Assembly (NCBI GenBank): GCA_041671045.1
Contig: JBAZCF010000003.1
Span: forward strand, 124,001-188,000
Direction: 5' to 3'
DNA length: 64,000 bases
Origin: Parachlamydiales bacterium
GTDB lineage: Bacteria; Chlamydiota; Chlamydiia; Chlamydiales; JABDDJ01
A program made the translations under genes and the position numbers. Under the pieces are notes generated by a model. The model ran no database searches. It had not been told where the DNA came from and was given only the letters and a program-made list of their open reading frames with translations. The stretch's first letter is position 1. Every line of letters starts with the position of its first letter. This document shows, one piece after another, positions 17,241 through 26,100 of this stretch.

Positions 17241-18446
17241 ATGAAAGTAGAAATCAAAGTTCCCCGCATGGGAGAGTCCATCAGTGAAGCCGTCATTGGG
17301 GCTATCTTAAAGCAAAGCGGAAGCGTGGTCAAAGCGGATGAGGAAATTGTAGAACTTGAAACCGACAAAGTTAATCAAGTCGTCTACGCTCCCAAAGGCG
17401 GCCAACTTTCCCTAACAGTTAAAGTCGGGGATAAAGTCCCTGTGGACACTGTCATAGGTTTTGTTGAAACCGATGCAGAATCTACCCCCGCAAAGGAACC
17501 TTCTACACCCATTCCTGTTAAAGAAGAAACAAAAGAGAAAGACAGCCCGGCTCCTGTCAATAAAGAGGAAAAGCCCGCACCGGAGATCCAAGTTAGTAAG
17601 GCATCCGACGCACCCATCCGATTTTCTGCAGATGCTTTTATCCAAGAACTGCAACCTAAACCACAAAAAGCTTCAACACCATCAGCTCAAGAGCCTGCGC
17701 CCCGGGCAGAAAAACCTCTACAACCTGAAAAGCCGCGCGATACTTCCGAGAGAGAAAGCAGACGCAGAATTCCTACAATTAGAAAAGCCATTGCTAAACG
17801 CTTAGTGGCCGCCCAACACGAAGCTGCTATGCTTACTACGTTTAATGAAGTGGATATGTCGGCCATTATCGATATTAGAACACGCTTTCAAGAGGATTTT
17901 ACCAAGAAATACGGTGTTAAATTAGGTTTTATGTCTTTCTTTGTGGAAGCCACAATCTCTGCACTCAAAACTTTCCCACTCTTCAATAGCTACCTCGAGG
18001 GTGAAGATATCGTACAAAGAAATTACTACGACCTCGGCATAGCTGTAAGCACCGACAAAGGACTCCTTGTCCCTGTCATACGCGACTGTGATAAGCTCAC
18101 CATGCCGGAAATTGAAAAGAAACTCGAAGAATATGCAAAGAAAGCCCGTGAGGGGAAAATCACTATCGAAGAATTGCAAGGCGGGGGATTCACCATCACC
18201 AACGGCGGTGTCTTCGGATCAATGCTTTCTACTCCCATCCTTAATGCACCCCAGTGCGGCATTCTCGGTATGCACAAAATCCAGAAGAGAGCTGTCGTCG
18301 TCAATGATGAAATTGTGATTAGACCTATCATGTACCTAGCCCTTAGTTACGATCATAGGCTTGTGGATGGAAAAGAAGCTGTCTCATTCCTTGTACATAT
18401 AAAAAATATGCTGGAAAGCCCTCCACGCATTCTATTGGAGGTATAA
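17241..18446 (+). CDS. sucB: 2-oxoglutarate dehydrogenase E2 (SucB)
   Basis: Dihydrolipoyl succinyltransferase core of the 2-oxoglutarate dehydrogenase complex. A lipoyl domain covers residues 1-~78 with the modified lysine at 43 in ELETDKVNQ. A Pro/Glu/Lys/Ala-rich linker follows at ~80-165, then the acyltransferase domain at ~170-401 with catalytic His372 and Asp376 in SYDHRLVDG. I see no normal peripheral-subunit (E3-binding) domain: the linker has only a short non-matching stretch (PIRFSADAFIQEL). The protein is therefore built like mitochondrial DLST, which also lacks that domain. It starts 10 bases after sucA, and its last codons carry the ribosome site of lpd. Confidence 0.94.
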   Translation: MKVEIKVPRMGESISEAVIGAILKQSGSVVKADEEIVELETDKVNQVVYAPKGGQLSLTVKVGDKVPVDTVIGFVETDAESTPAKEPSTPIPVKEETKEKDSPAPVNKEEKPAPEIQVSKASDAPIRFSADAFIQELQPKPQKASTPSAQEPAPRAEKPLQPEKPRDTSERESRRRIPTIRKAIAKRLVAAQHEAAMLTTFNEVDMSAIIDIRTRFQEDFTKKYGVKLGFMSFFVEATISALKTFPLFNSYLEGEDIVQRNYYDLGIAVSTDKGLLVPVIRDCDKLTMPEIEKKLEEYAKKAREGKITIEELQGGGFTITNGGVFGSMLSTPILNAPQCGILGMHKIQKRAVVVNDEIVIRPIMYLALSYDHRLVDGKEAVSFLVHIKNMLESPPRILLEV

Positions 18447-18449
18447 CAT

Positions 18450-19832
18450 ATGTCCGTGAAAGATTATCAAGTTGTCATCATCGGTGGCGGCCCCGGCGGT
18501 TATGTCGCTGCCGTACGCTGCGCACAACTCGGCCTGAAGACTGCGTGCATAGAAAAAAATAAAACTTTAGGCGGGACATGCCTAAATGTCGGATGCATTC
18601 CTTCAAAAGCTCTTCTCTATGCTAGCGAAGTCTTCTCCCTGGTTAAAGAGCAAAATCCTAATGCAACTCCCAATTTCGACCGTATAATGGAAAATAAAAG
18701 CGGCTCTGTACATATGCTTGTCAGTTCCGTCAGCAACCTTCTAAAACATCACCACATTGACCAAGTTGAAGGTACAGCAGCCTTTATAGACCCTAATACG
18801 ATCGCTGTCACACAACCTGATGGATCGAAAAAAAATATAACTTCAGACTACTTCATCATCGCAACAGGTTCAGAACCTATACCACTGCCTTTCGCACCCT
18901 TCGATGAAAAAACAATAGTCTCCTCGACCGGCGCCCTATCCCTACCCAAAATACCTTCCTCCCTTATTGTCATCGGTGGGGGAATCATCGGCGTTGAAAT
19001 CGCATCTGTCTACCAACGCCTTGGCTCTAAAGTAGATATTATAGAAATGCTCGACCATATCTGCCCCGGTGTAGAACCCACCGCTGCCCGTACCCTTCTG
19101 CAAATACTGAAAAAACAAGGCATAAATTTCCACCTAAGCTCCAAAGTCATAGATGTTAAAGATAACGGAAATACAAAAGATGTGACTTTCGAAGAAGAAA
19201 ACCAAAAGCAAACTCTCCCATCCGATGTTGTCCTGGTCTGCGTTGGACGCAGACCCTATACACAAAGCCTTCAGTTGGAAAATGCCGGTATCAAAACGGA
19301 CGCCAAAGGCCGCATTCCCGTCAACGATTCTCTCCGCACCTCGCAAAGCAATATCTTAGCCATCGGCGACGTTATCGAAGGCCCCGGCCTGGCTCACCGT
19401 GCCTCTGAAGAAGGTATCGCCGTCGCTGAGTCCATCGCCGGTAAACAGAAAATCATCAGCTACCTATCCATCCCCAATGTAATATATACCTATCCCGAAG
19501 TGGCCTCCGTTGGCCTGACAGATCAAGAAGCCAAAGCCAAAGGATTGGACATTATCACCGGACAAGTCTCCATGCGCGGTAACCCGCGTGCTCGCTGCAC
19601 CGGTGAACTTGAAGGCTTCGTCAAAGTCGTCGGTGAAAAAAACTCCGGCCGCCTCATCGGCCTTCATATTGTCTCAGCCCACGCCTCAGAACTTATTGCC
19701 ATCGGTGCCATAGCCATCGCTGCCAAGCTTACCGTGGAACAAATCGCCGAAACACCCTTCGCTCATCCCACATATTCCGAAGCTATCAAAGAAGCCTCAC
19801 TCCTTGCTCTAGGCCGCGCTATCCACGCTTAG
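18450..19832 (+). CDS. lpdA: Dihydrolipoamide dehydrogenase (E3)
   Basis: FAD enzyme that reoxidises the dihydrolipoyl arm of E2 and reduces NAD. At 460 residues the length is typical. The FAD-binding GGGPGGYVA is at 12-20. The redox disulfide Cys44/Cys49 lies in GGTCLNVGCIPSK. The NAD-binding GGGIIGVE is mid-chain. The catalytic His-Glu pair lies in HPTYSE near 439-444. A GGAGG site inside the end of sucB precedes the ATG, and its position directly after sucB makes it the E3 of this complex. If it is the only E3 it would also serve pyruvate dehydrogenase. A double-hairpin repeat follows the stop. Confidence 0.95.
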   Translation: MSVKDYQVVIIGGGPGGYVAAVRCAQLGLKTACIEKNKTLGGTCLNVGCIPSKALLYASEVFSLVKEQNPNATPNFDRIMENKSGSVHMLVSSVSNLLKHHHIDQVEGTAAFIDPNTIAVTQPDGSKKNITSDYFIIATGSEPIPLPFAPFDEKTIVSSTGALSLPKIPSSLIVIGGGIIGVEIASVYQRLGSKVDIIEMLDHICPGVEPTAARTLLQILKKQGINFHLSSKVIDVKDNGNTKDVTFEEENQKQTLPSDVVLVCVGRRPYTQSLQLENAGIKTDAKGRIPVNDSLRTSQSNILAIGDVIEGPGLAHRASEEGIAVAESIAGKQKIISYLSIPNVIYTYPEVASVGLTDQEAKAKGLDIITGQVSMRGNPRARCTGELEGFVKVVGEKNSGRLIGLHIVSAHASELIAIGAIAIAAKLTVEQIAETPFAHPTYSEAIKEASLLALGRAIHA

Positions 19833-19842
19833 AAATGACAAT

Positions 19843-19918
19843 CATGTCTTAGTATAGGAGTGCGGCGACTTGTCGCCGCTTTCACGGCCCTCGACGTATC
19901 GAGGGCCCCTTATACTCC
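19843..19918. repeat. Paired-hairpin intergenic repeat, copy after lpd
   Basis: Two perfect hairpins lie side by side: GCGGCGAC-TT-GTCGCCGC (19862-19879) and GGCCCTCGA-CGTA-TCGAGGGCC (19886-19907). They are framed by catgtcttagtatagga on the left and ccttatactcc on the right. The unit recurs at 27557-27625 and, inverted, at 27651-27690. It lies between the convergent lpd and clpB genes and probably also acts as a terminator. Confidence 0.85.
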
Positions 19919-19922
19919 TTTT

Positions 19923-22532
19923 CTACCTAATGGCTTCTTGGCGTAGTTTATATGAGATTTTGCTGTCTTTGAGGATGAGCTCCAAATCGCATTCCGGTGG
20001 TATAACACCTTCGAGTAGGGCTTTAGAAAGCATGTTCGTGACATCAGTTTGGATAAGACGTTTGAGGGGCCTTGCTCCGTAGTAGGGATCGTATCCCTCC
20101 TTTGCGAGATGCGCACGGACGGCTTCGTCCCAGTGAAGAGTGATATCTTTATCTGCCAGACGCTTTTTGATAAGGTCGAGTTGGATATCCACAATTTTCT
20201 CCATATCGGATTCTTTGAGCGGCAGGAAGGGGAGGATGTCATCTAGACGGTTTAGGAATTCCGGCCGGAAGTGAGTTCTAAGAATAGGTTCTAAGACGGA
20301 AAGGATTTCTTCCTTAGTGATCTTTTTACCCTTGCTCTTTTCCAGCTTCTCCATGAGCTTATCGGATCCGATATTGGAAGTCATGATGAAGATAGCGTTT
20401 TTACAGTTGACAGTTCTACCTTTGCTATCAGTGATACGTCCATCATCGAAGACTTGCAATAGGATGTTGAATACATCGTGGTGGGCTTTCTCTACTTCGT
20501 CAAGGAGGACAACAGCATAAGGTCTTCTTCGAAGGGCTTCTGTCAGCTGACCGCCTTCTTCATAGCCGACATAGCCAGGAGGGGAGCCGATCAATTTAGA
20601 GACGCTGTGCTTCTCCATATATTCAGACATGTCCATACGGATCATGGCATCTTCTTGGTCGAACAACGTAACCGCAAGCGCTTTGCACAACTCCGTTTTA
20701 CCTACACCGGTAGGGCCAAGGAATAGGAAGGATCCGATAGGACGATTAGGATCGCTAAGTCCTGTACGCGAACGACGGATAGCTTCTGCAATAGCTGTGA
20801 CAGCAAATTCCTGTCCGACAACGCGCTTGCTTAAGTCGTCTTCGAGATGAAGAAGTTTCTGCGCCTCGCCTTCCAGCATCCTATGTACCGGAACGCCGGT
20901 CCATTTGGAAACAATATGCGCGACTAAGTTTTCATCCACTTCTTCTTGAAGGAGGCGATGTGTTTTTTTCTTGAGGTTCTCTTCGATCTGTTCAATTTCT
21001 TTCTGGAGTCCGGGAATGGTGTTGTAGCGTATTTCCGCAACTTTATTGTAGTCAGCCTTTCTCTCCGCCTCTTCCTCTTGGAAACGCAATCTTTCGAGCT
21101 GGTCTTTTTTCTGTTTTACAGCGGTGATAAGCTCTTTCTCTCCTTCCCATTGCTGTTTAAGCTTGGCCAACTCTTCTTTGATTTGGGCTATCTTTGCCTC
21201 TAATTTTTCGCTTTCAACTTTTGAGGTGGGAGTGTTCTCACGGCGCAAGGCCTCCTGTTCAACGATCAATGAGGCTAGCTCTCTCTCTTTGGTGTCAATA
21301 GGCAGGGGACGGCTGCCAATCTGCATACGTATCAAGCTTGCCGCCTCATCGATAAGGTCGATCGCTTTATCGGGCAGCTGTCGATCAGTGATGTATCTGT
21401 TAGATAGGAAGACTGCAGCGTGGAGTGCGGACTCTGTAATGCGCACGCCATGATAGATCTCATACTTTTCTTTGAGGCCGCGCAGAATGCCAATAGCTTC
21501 TTCTAAAGAGGGCTCTTCAACTAACACAGGCTGGAAGCGTCTTTCTAAGGCGGGGTCTTTCTCAATATACTTTTTGTATTCGTTCAGCGTGGTAGCACCA
21601 ATGCAATGCAGCGTTCCTCTGGCCAGGGCGGGCTTTAGCAAATTCGCCGCATCCATCGCTCCTTCAGATGCGCCTGCACCTACTAAAGTGTGGACTTCAT
21701 CGATGAACAGGATGATTTTACCTTCGCTCTTCTCTATTTCATGCAAAATTGATTTTAAACGCTCTTCAAATTCGCCACGGTATTTTGTTCCGGCGATTAA
21801 GCTACCCATATCCAAGGCTAAAAGCTGCTTGTTTTTTAAGGATTCGGGAACGTCATCTTGGAAAATGCGCAATGCCAGTCCTTCTGCGATTGCTGTTTTA
21901 CCTACTCCAGGCTCACCGATAAGCATAGGATTGTTTTTTGTACGACGGCTCAATACTTGCATTGTACGTCGAATTTCTTCATCACGTCCTATGACCGGAT
22001 CTAGTTTACCTTCTTGCGCTAACTTCGTAAGGTTTTTGGTATACTTTTCCAGGGCCTGGAGGTTGCCTTCAGCGTTAGGGGAATCCATATGTCTATCTCC
22101 TCGGATCTTTTTAATCGTACTTTCAAGTTTCTCAAATGTAATGCGGGTGTTTTTCTTCCAGGATGCAAAAGGTTCTCCTGCGAGTTTCCAGAAGGCTAAA
22201 AGGAAATGATCGCTGCCTGTATATGTGTCGCCCCACTTCTTCGCAATCGCTTGCGCTTCGTTGACGATGCCTTGTAGACCGCGCGAGGGCTGTGGTTCTC
22301 CCCCTGTCCCCGCAAAAGTCGGCAGTCGTTTTAATTCATTCTCGACAGCTTCTATTAAGGGGAGTGGCTCTGCACCGGAATTCTCTATAAGTGAATTAAA
22401 GTACCCCTCAGACTCTTCTAAAAAGCCTAGAAGCAAGTGGTTTTCGGTAACCTCGGTGTTTTTATTTGCCTGCGCCTCAGAAAAAGCTTTCTGAATCGCT
22501 TGTCCTGCCGATTCTGTGAAGTTCTGTGCCAT
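19923..22532 (-). CDS. clpB: ATP-dependent disaggregase ClpB
   Basis: Hexameric AAA+ chaperone that pulls proteins out of aggregates with DnaK. The 869-residue protein shows the full family plan. The N domain comes first. AAA1 has Walker A GEPGVGKTA near residues 203-211. The long coiled-coil middle domain lies at about 400-530 and distinguishes ClpB from ClpA/C. AAA2 has GPTGVGKTE near 603-611, and there is a C-terminal oligomerisation domain. No ClpP-binding loop is expected or seen. GGAGG lies just before the ATG, and a near-perfect sigma-70 promoter lies at 22554-22582. No CIRCE (HrcA) operator was seen in the upstream region, so heat control, if any, is by another route. Confidence 0.96.
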   Translation of the reverse strand: MAQNFTESAGQAIQKAFSEAQANKNTEVTENHLLLGFLEESEGYFNSLIENSGAEPLPLIEAVENELKRLPTFAGTGGEPQPSRGLQGIVNEAQAIAKKWGDTYTGSDHFLLAFWKLAGEPFASWKKNTRITFEKLESTIKKIRGDRHMDSPNAEGNLQALEKYTKNLTKLAQEGKLDPVIGRDEEIRRTMQVLSRRTKNNPMLIGEPGVGKTAIAEGLALRIFQDDVPESLKNKQLLALDMGSLIAGTKYRGEFEERLKSILHEIEKSEGKIILFIDEVHTLVGAGASEGAMDAANLLKPALARGTLHCIGATTLNEYKKYIEKDPALERRFQPVLVEEPSLEEAIGILRGLKEKYEIYHGVRITESALHAAVFLSNRYITDRQLPDKAIDLIDEAASLIRMQIGSRPLPIDTKERELASLIVEQEALRRENTPTSKVESEKLEAKIAQIKEELAKLKQQWEGEKELITAVKQKKDQLERLRFQEEEAERKADYNKVAEIRYNTIPGLQKEIEQIEENLKKKTHRLLQEEVDENLVAHIVSKWTGVPVHRMLEGEAQKLLHLEDDLSKRVVGQEFAVTAIAEAIRRSRTGLSDPNRPIGSFLFLGPTGVGKTELCKALAVTLFDQEDAMIRMDMSEYMEKHSVSKLIGSPPGYVGYEEGGQLTEALRRRPYAVVLLDEVEKAHHDVFNILLQVFDDGRITDSKGRTVNCKNAIFIMTSNIGSDKLMEKLEKSKGKKITKEEILSVLEPILRTHFRPEFLNRLDDILPFLPLKESDMEKIVDIQLDLIKKRLADKDITLHWDEAVRAHLAKEGYDPYYGARPLKRLIQTDVTNMLSKALLEGVIPPECDLELILKDSKISYKLRQEAIR

Positions 22533-22553
22533 GATAATCCTCCAAAAGAAATC

Positions 22554-22582
22554 ATATTATTCTTTAGTTGGCTCTCTGTCAA
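22554..22582 (-). promoter_or_regulatory. Sigma-70 promoter of clpB
   Basis: On the minus strand, TTGACA (22577-22582) is followed after exactly 17 bases by TAATAT (22554-22559). The -10 box is about 21 bases before the ATG, with GGAGG between them. The -35 is consensus and the -10 matches five of six positions. Confidence 0.85.
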
Positions 22583-22679
22583 TAGCGTAAGAAGGCTATT
22601 TTCGAAAAATAAAACATACCGCTTGTGTTAATATACAGGGAAATATATAGTTATGTACATCGTTCGAATGAATGTGTGA

Positions 22680-22752
22680 CGCGGGGTGGAGCAGGGGTTA
22701 GCTCGTTGGGCTCATAACCCAAAGGTCGGAGGTTCGAATCCTTCCCCCGCTA
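22680..22752 (+). tRNA. Initiator tRNA-fMet (CAT)
   Basis: A 73-base cloverleaf without encoded CCA. The anticodon is CAT. The anticodon stem has three consecutive G-C pairs (GGG/CCC), and position 1 (C) does not pair with position 72 (T). Both features are hallmarks of bacterial initiator tRNA, where the mismatch is usually C-A. The T loop TTCGAAT is standard. Confidence 0.93.
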
Positions 22753-22769
22753 TTTTCTTTCAAGAGTAC

Positions 22770-22842
22770 GGCGGTATAGCTCAGTTGGTAGAGCAACGGA
22801 ATCATAATCCGTGTGTCGTCGGTTCAAGCCCGGCTGCCGCTA
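22770..22842 (+). tRNA. tRNA with CAT anticodon: elongator Met or Ile2
   Basis: A 73-base cloverleaf 17 bases after the initiator tRNA: acceptor GGCGGTA/TGCCGCT (G-T at 1-72), D arm AGCTCAGTTGGTAGAGC, anticodon loop ATCATAA, T arm GTCGG/CCGGC. CCA is not encoded. CAT is read as elongator methionine, or as isoleucine (AUA) if lysidine-modified. The sequence does not settle which. Confidence 0.85.
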
Positions 22843-23140
22843 ATCTTACTAGTCTTTCGTTAAATTTCTCAATACTTCTCTTGTAACCTTTCTTAGAAAT
22901 CCTCTCTAGAAATAATTTTCTATTATTCAAGATATTGCCATTAAACTATGACGACTACGGAAATTCCCATGCAGCAAGATGAAAGTATCAAAGAATTTGA
23001 TACTGAAGACTAACCGAATATAATTACAATTTTTTATTATTCTGAGTAAGTTTTGGATAGAATAAACATTTCATAAATTTCATTGATTGTTTAAGAAGTT
23101 TTCCATAAATTATACTCTTTTATAATACGGAATTAATTAA
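22843..23140. other. Gap between tRNAs and the J-domain gene
   Basis: About 300 AT-rich bases. A 21-codon frame (ATG 22948 to TAA 23013) has no ribosome site and is probably chance. TATAAT at about 23120-23125, just before the ATG at 23141, suggests a very short leader for the following gene. Confidence 0.4.
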
Positions 23141-26100
23141 ATGTCTGTTAATAACTCTCTTGGATTTAATCTTAACGCAAGATCTTTCGTTCCTGCAACC
23201 ACCTCAAAAGTTCCGGAAGTAGAATTCAACCCTGAATATACTGCGCAGAAGACATATTCAGAACTGGGAAGCCGTCTCTCTTTCTCGATGATAGGCACAA
23301 AAGTTTTACGTGTTTACCCATGTACTGTAGGCGGAGAGCATCTTTGGACATTTGTTCCTCCTTCTTTGTTCCTTGATGATATTCGAAATTCATCCCTGAT
23401 TTTCTCTCGTTTTGTGGATAGAAAACCTCTTTTTATAGTGAATGGAAAAGAAACCTTTTTTTTACCCGAATTTAATGATGCCAATTGGATCACAGAAGAG
23501 GATTTTCTAAACCACCGCGAAAAAATACGCGAAAAGACTGCTCCACGTTTACATGGGGCTAATCCGTCAAATTCCCACCAAGAAGTGATCTCTGCAGGAA
23601 AAGTGAATGCCCGGTCGCTCACCCCCCAAGATAAAGGTAAAAAGTTTGTCCGTATCACGCCCATGGTTGATGAAGCCGTATGCGAATATTATTGGGATTT
23701 TGTGCCGAAAGACAATGAAACGCCTCAGGAGTTGCAGAATAGGATCCCTTTTCTAACAGCTCTGACGGATGAGACAATGACTTTCTCTTTACATAGGCAA
23801 GACGAAGAATACCCCATAGAATGTAATGAGGCTGTATGGATAACTATTAATGAATACTTTGCTTATAAAAAAGAACATGGTCCTGCTGCAGACGCTCCTA
23901 AATGGGGAGCTCACCCCGTCAAATTGCAGCTCATTGTTTCGGATGAGAAATTTCCACTTTTATCAGAGGCTGATATAGGGAAGATTTTTGTACGCAGCTA
24001 CCCCCATTACGACCAAAAAAATCATGCGTATCAATGGTGTTACATCTGTGAGCCTAAAACTCTGGATGTACGCAAGCTCGCTTTAGTATTAAGAAAGATA
24101 ACATCTACAGACTTAATCTTTTCCTACTTTAAAGAGGGTAATGCTTCTGAACAGGGGTTCCGTATGGATACCAAATGGAATGATGGGTATTGGACACCTG
24201 TGGATACCTATTGCGAAAAACAAGGTTTCAGCTTTTTCGAAAATGATCCAGCATTTATGCATCTACCCGGATACGTTTTTCGCAGATCTTTTAAAGAGCT
24301 GGAAGGCGAGAAAATCTCGGATGATTTGATAGGAAAAAAACTCGTTCGACTGCATCCTTATTTAAGTAAGACAACGTACAAATGGAAATATATTCCCAAA
24401 GAAGCAACTCCAAAAGCTGTCGTGGACGCAGCTGTAGAGTTATCTAAGAAAGATGGAAAGTATTTTGTGGGGAAGTATTCCCGTCCCTGCAACGATAATT
24501 ACTGGATGGAGCTGAACCAATTTTTCAAAAAACTCAATTTAACTTATGTTTACGAACCTGTGGACGGGCATCATCCTACAAACCCCGAATGGAAAGTATT
24601 TCCTGAGTTAGGCGAGCCCCTATCAGAAAAGCATATCAATAAAAGAGTTGTCCGCGTCTATCCTTACCTTGAGAAGGAAAAATTCCAATGGGATATCATC
24701 CCTCGTCTATTAACCATTAACGCGCTAATTGATGTCAGCGCATACGTAAGAAGCAGTAATAAATTATTTTTAGATAAGTATAATTACCTAACGCCAAATG
24801 TATTGAAAGACAGCTACTGGATAGAAATTAACGAGTTTATTTCTAAATTAGATTTGCCTTATGAATCTGCTCCTGTAGACGGACGTCATCCCGTCAATAA
24901 AACCAGAGTTTATACGGAGTGGGGAGAAAAACTCTCAGCTAAACATATCGGCCGTAACGTCCTTCGTGTCTATCCTTACAAGGAAGAGAAAAACATGCGA
25001 GATGTGCAAATAAGACGTTATAATTGGCAGTTTATTCCAAATAAAGAGACCTACGATGAAGTAGAAAGTGCAAGTTATGAAATCGACGAATTCAAGGGCA
25101 GACTGCATCATAATTATTTTTCAAATTACTTTTCCAGAAACAATGATCTTAGACCCTTTGAAGAAGATAGTTTTTGGATGAGTTCTGATGAGTTTATGGA
25201 AAAATTGAATATTCCTTTCCCTTACGGCCCTGTCGATGGACACCACCCCGAACGCCCCCAACAGAAAGTTTATCCGGAGTGGGGTGAAAAACTCTCTGAA
25301 AAGCATATAGGCCAGCATATGGTACGGGTATATCCTTCACGTGATATGAGATACATCTGGGACTATATCCCCCTTAAAGCTAAACGTAAGCACATCAATT
25401 GTCTAAAACTACACCGCACAAAAGAGGGACAATATTATTTAGGGCGTAATGAGTCCAAAAGAGCGGTAGAAGACTCCTACTGGCTTACGGCAAAGGAATT
25501 CGCAGAAAAACTTAATATTCCTTTACGTAATGCACCTGTGAATGGATCCGACCCCGCTCGTCCTGAAAGAAAAGTATATCCGGAATTGGGTCGCATATTA
25601 AATAAGGACCATATTGGAAAGATGGTCAAACGTGTTTATCCATTTCACCGGAAATTGTCCTACTGGTGGGATTATATCCCTATGAGCGGCTCCGAAGAAA
25701 ACGTAAAAGACTCTCTGCTCAGACCTTTGACGATACTCTCAGAAATCAAGGATGACGGATCCTTAGTCATAAAACAAAGTGAAGGATCATTTTCACTAAG
25801 TAAAAAATGGAATGATGGAAATTGGGCGTTGGCAGAAGATATCTTTGCTCATGCTGTAAGCAAGCGTTTTCTACCGGAACCTCCTGCCATATCTTTATCT
25901 GTCTATCCTCAACAGAAGGCTTCTGCATTATTAGGTCAAAAACTTAAGGAGGTCTATGTTAAAGAGGCGAAGTTCATCCGTTCATACCCCAACATAGAAA
26001 TGACCGACCAAGCCTCCCAGTGGAGATTTATTCCTGAAAAACTCACCCTCAAGGCAGTTTTAAAAGCCGCAGAGGAAGTTGAACAATTTTTTAAAGAAAA

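Noticed and set aside
21472..22209. A 245-codon frame opposite clpB
   Set aside because: Antisense shadow of a strongly conserved gene; no ribosome site or family match.
22533..22679. CIRCE operator for clpB
   Set aside because: No TTAGCACTC-N9-GAGTGCTAA pattern is present.
22686..22886. A 66-codon frame over the two tRNAs
   Set aside because: It is only the tRNA cloverleaves read as protein.
22948..23013. A 21-codon frame after the tRNAs
   Set aside because: No ribosome site and too short to support.
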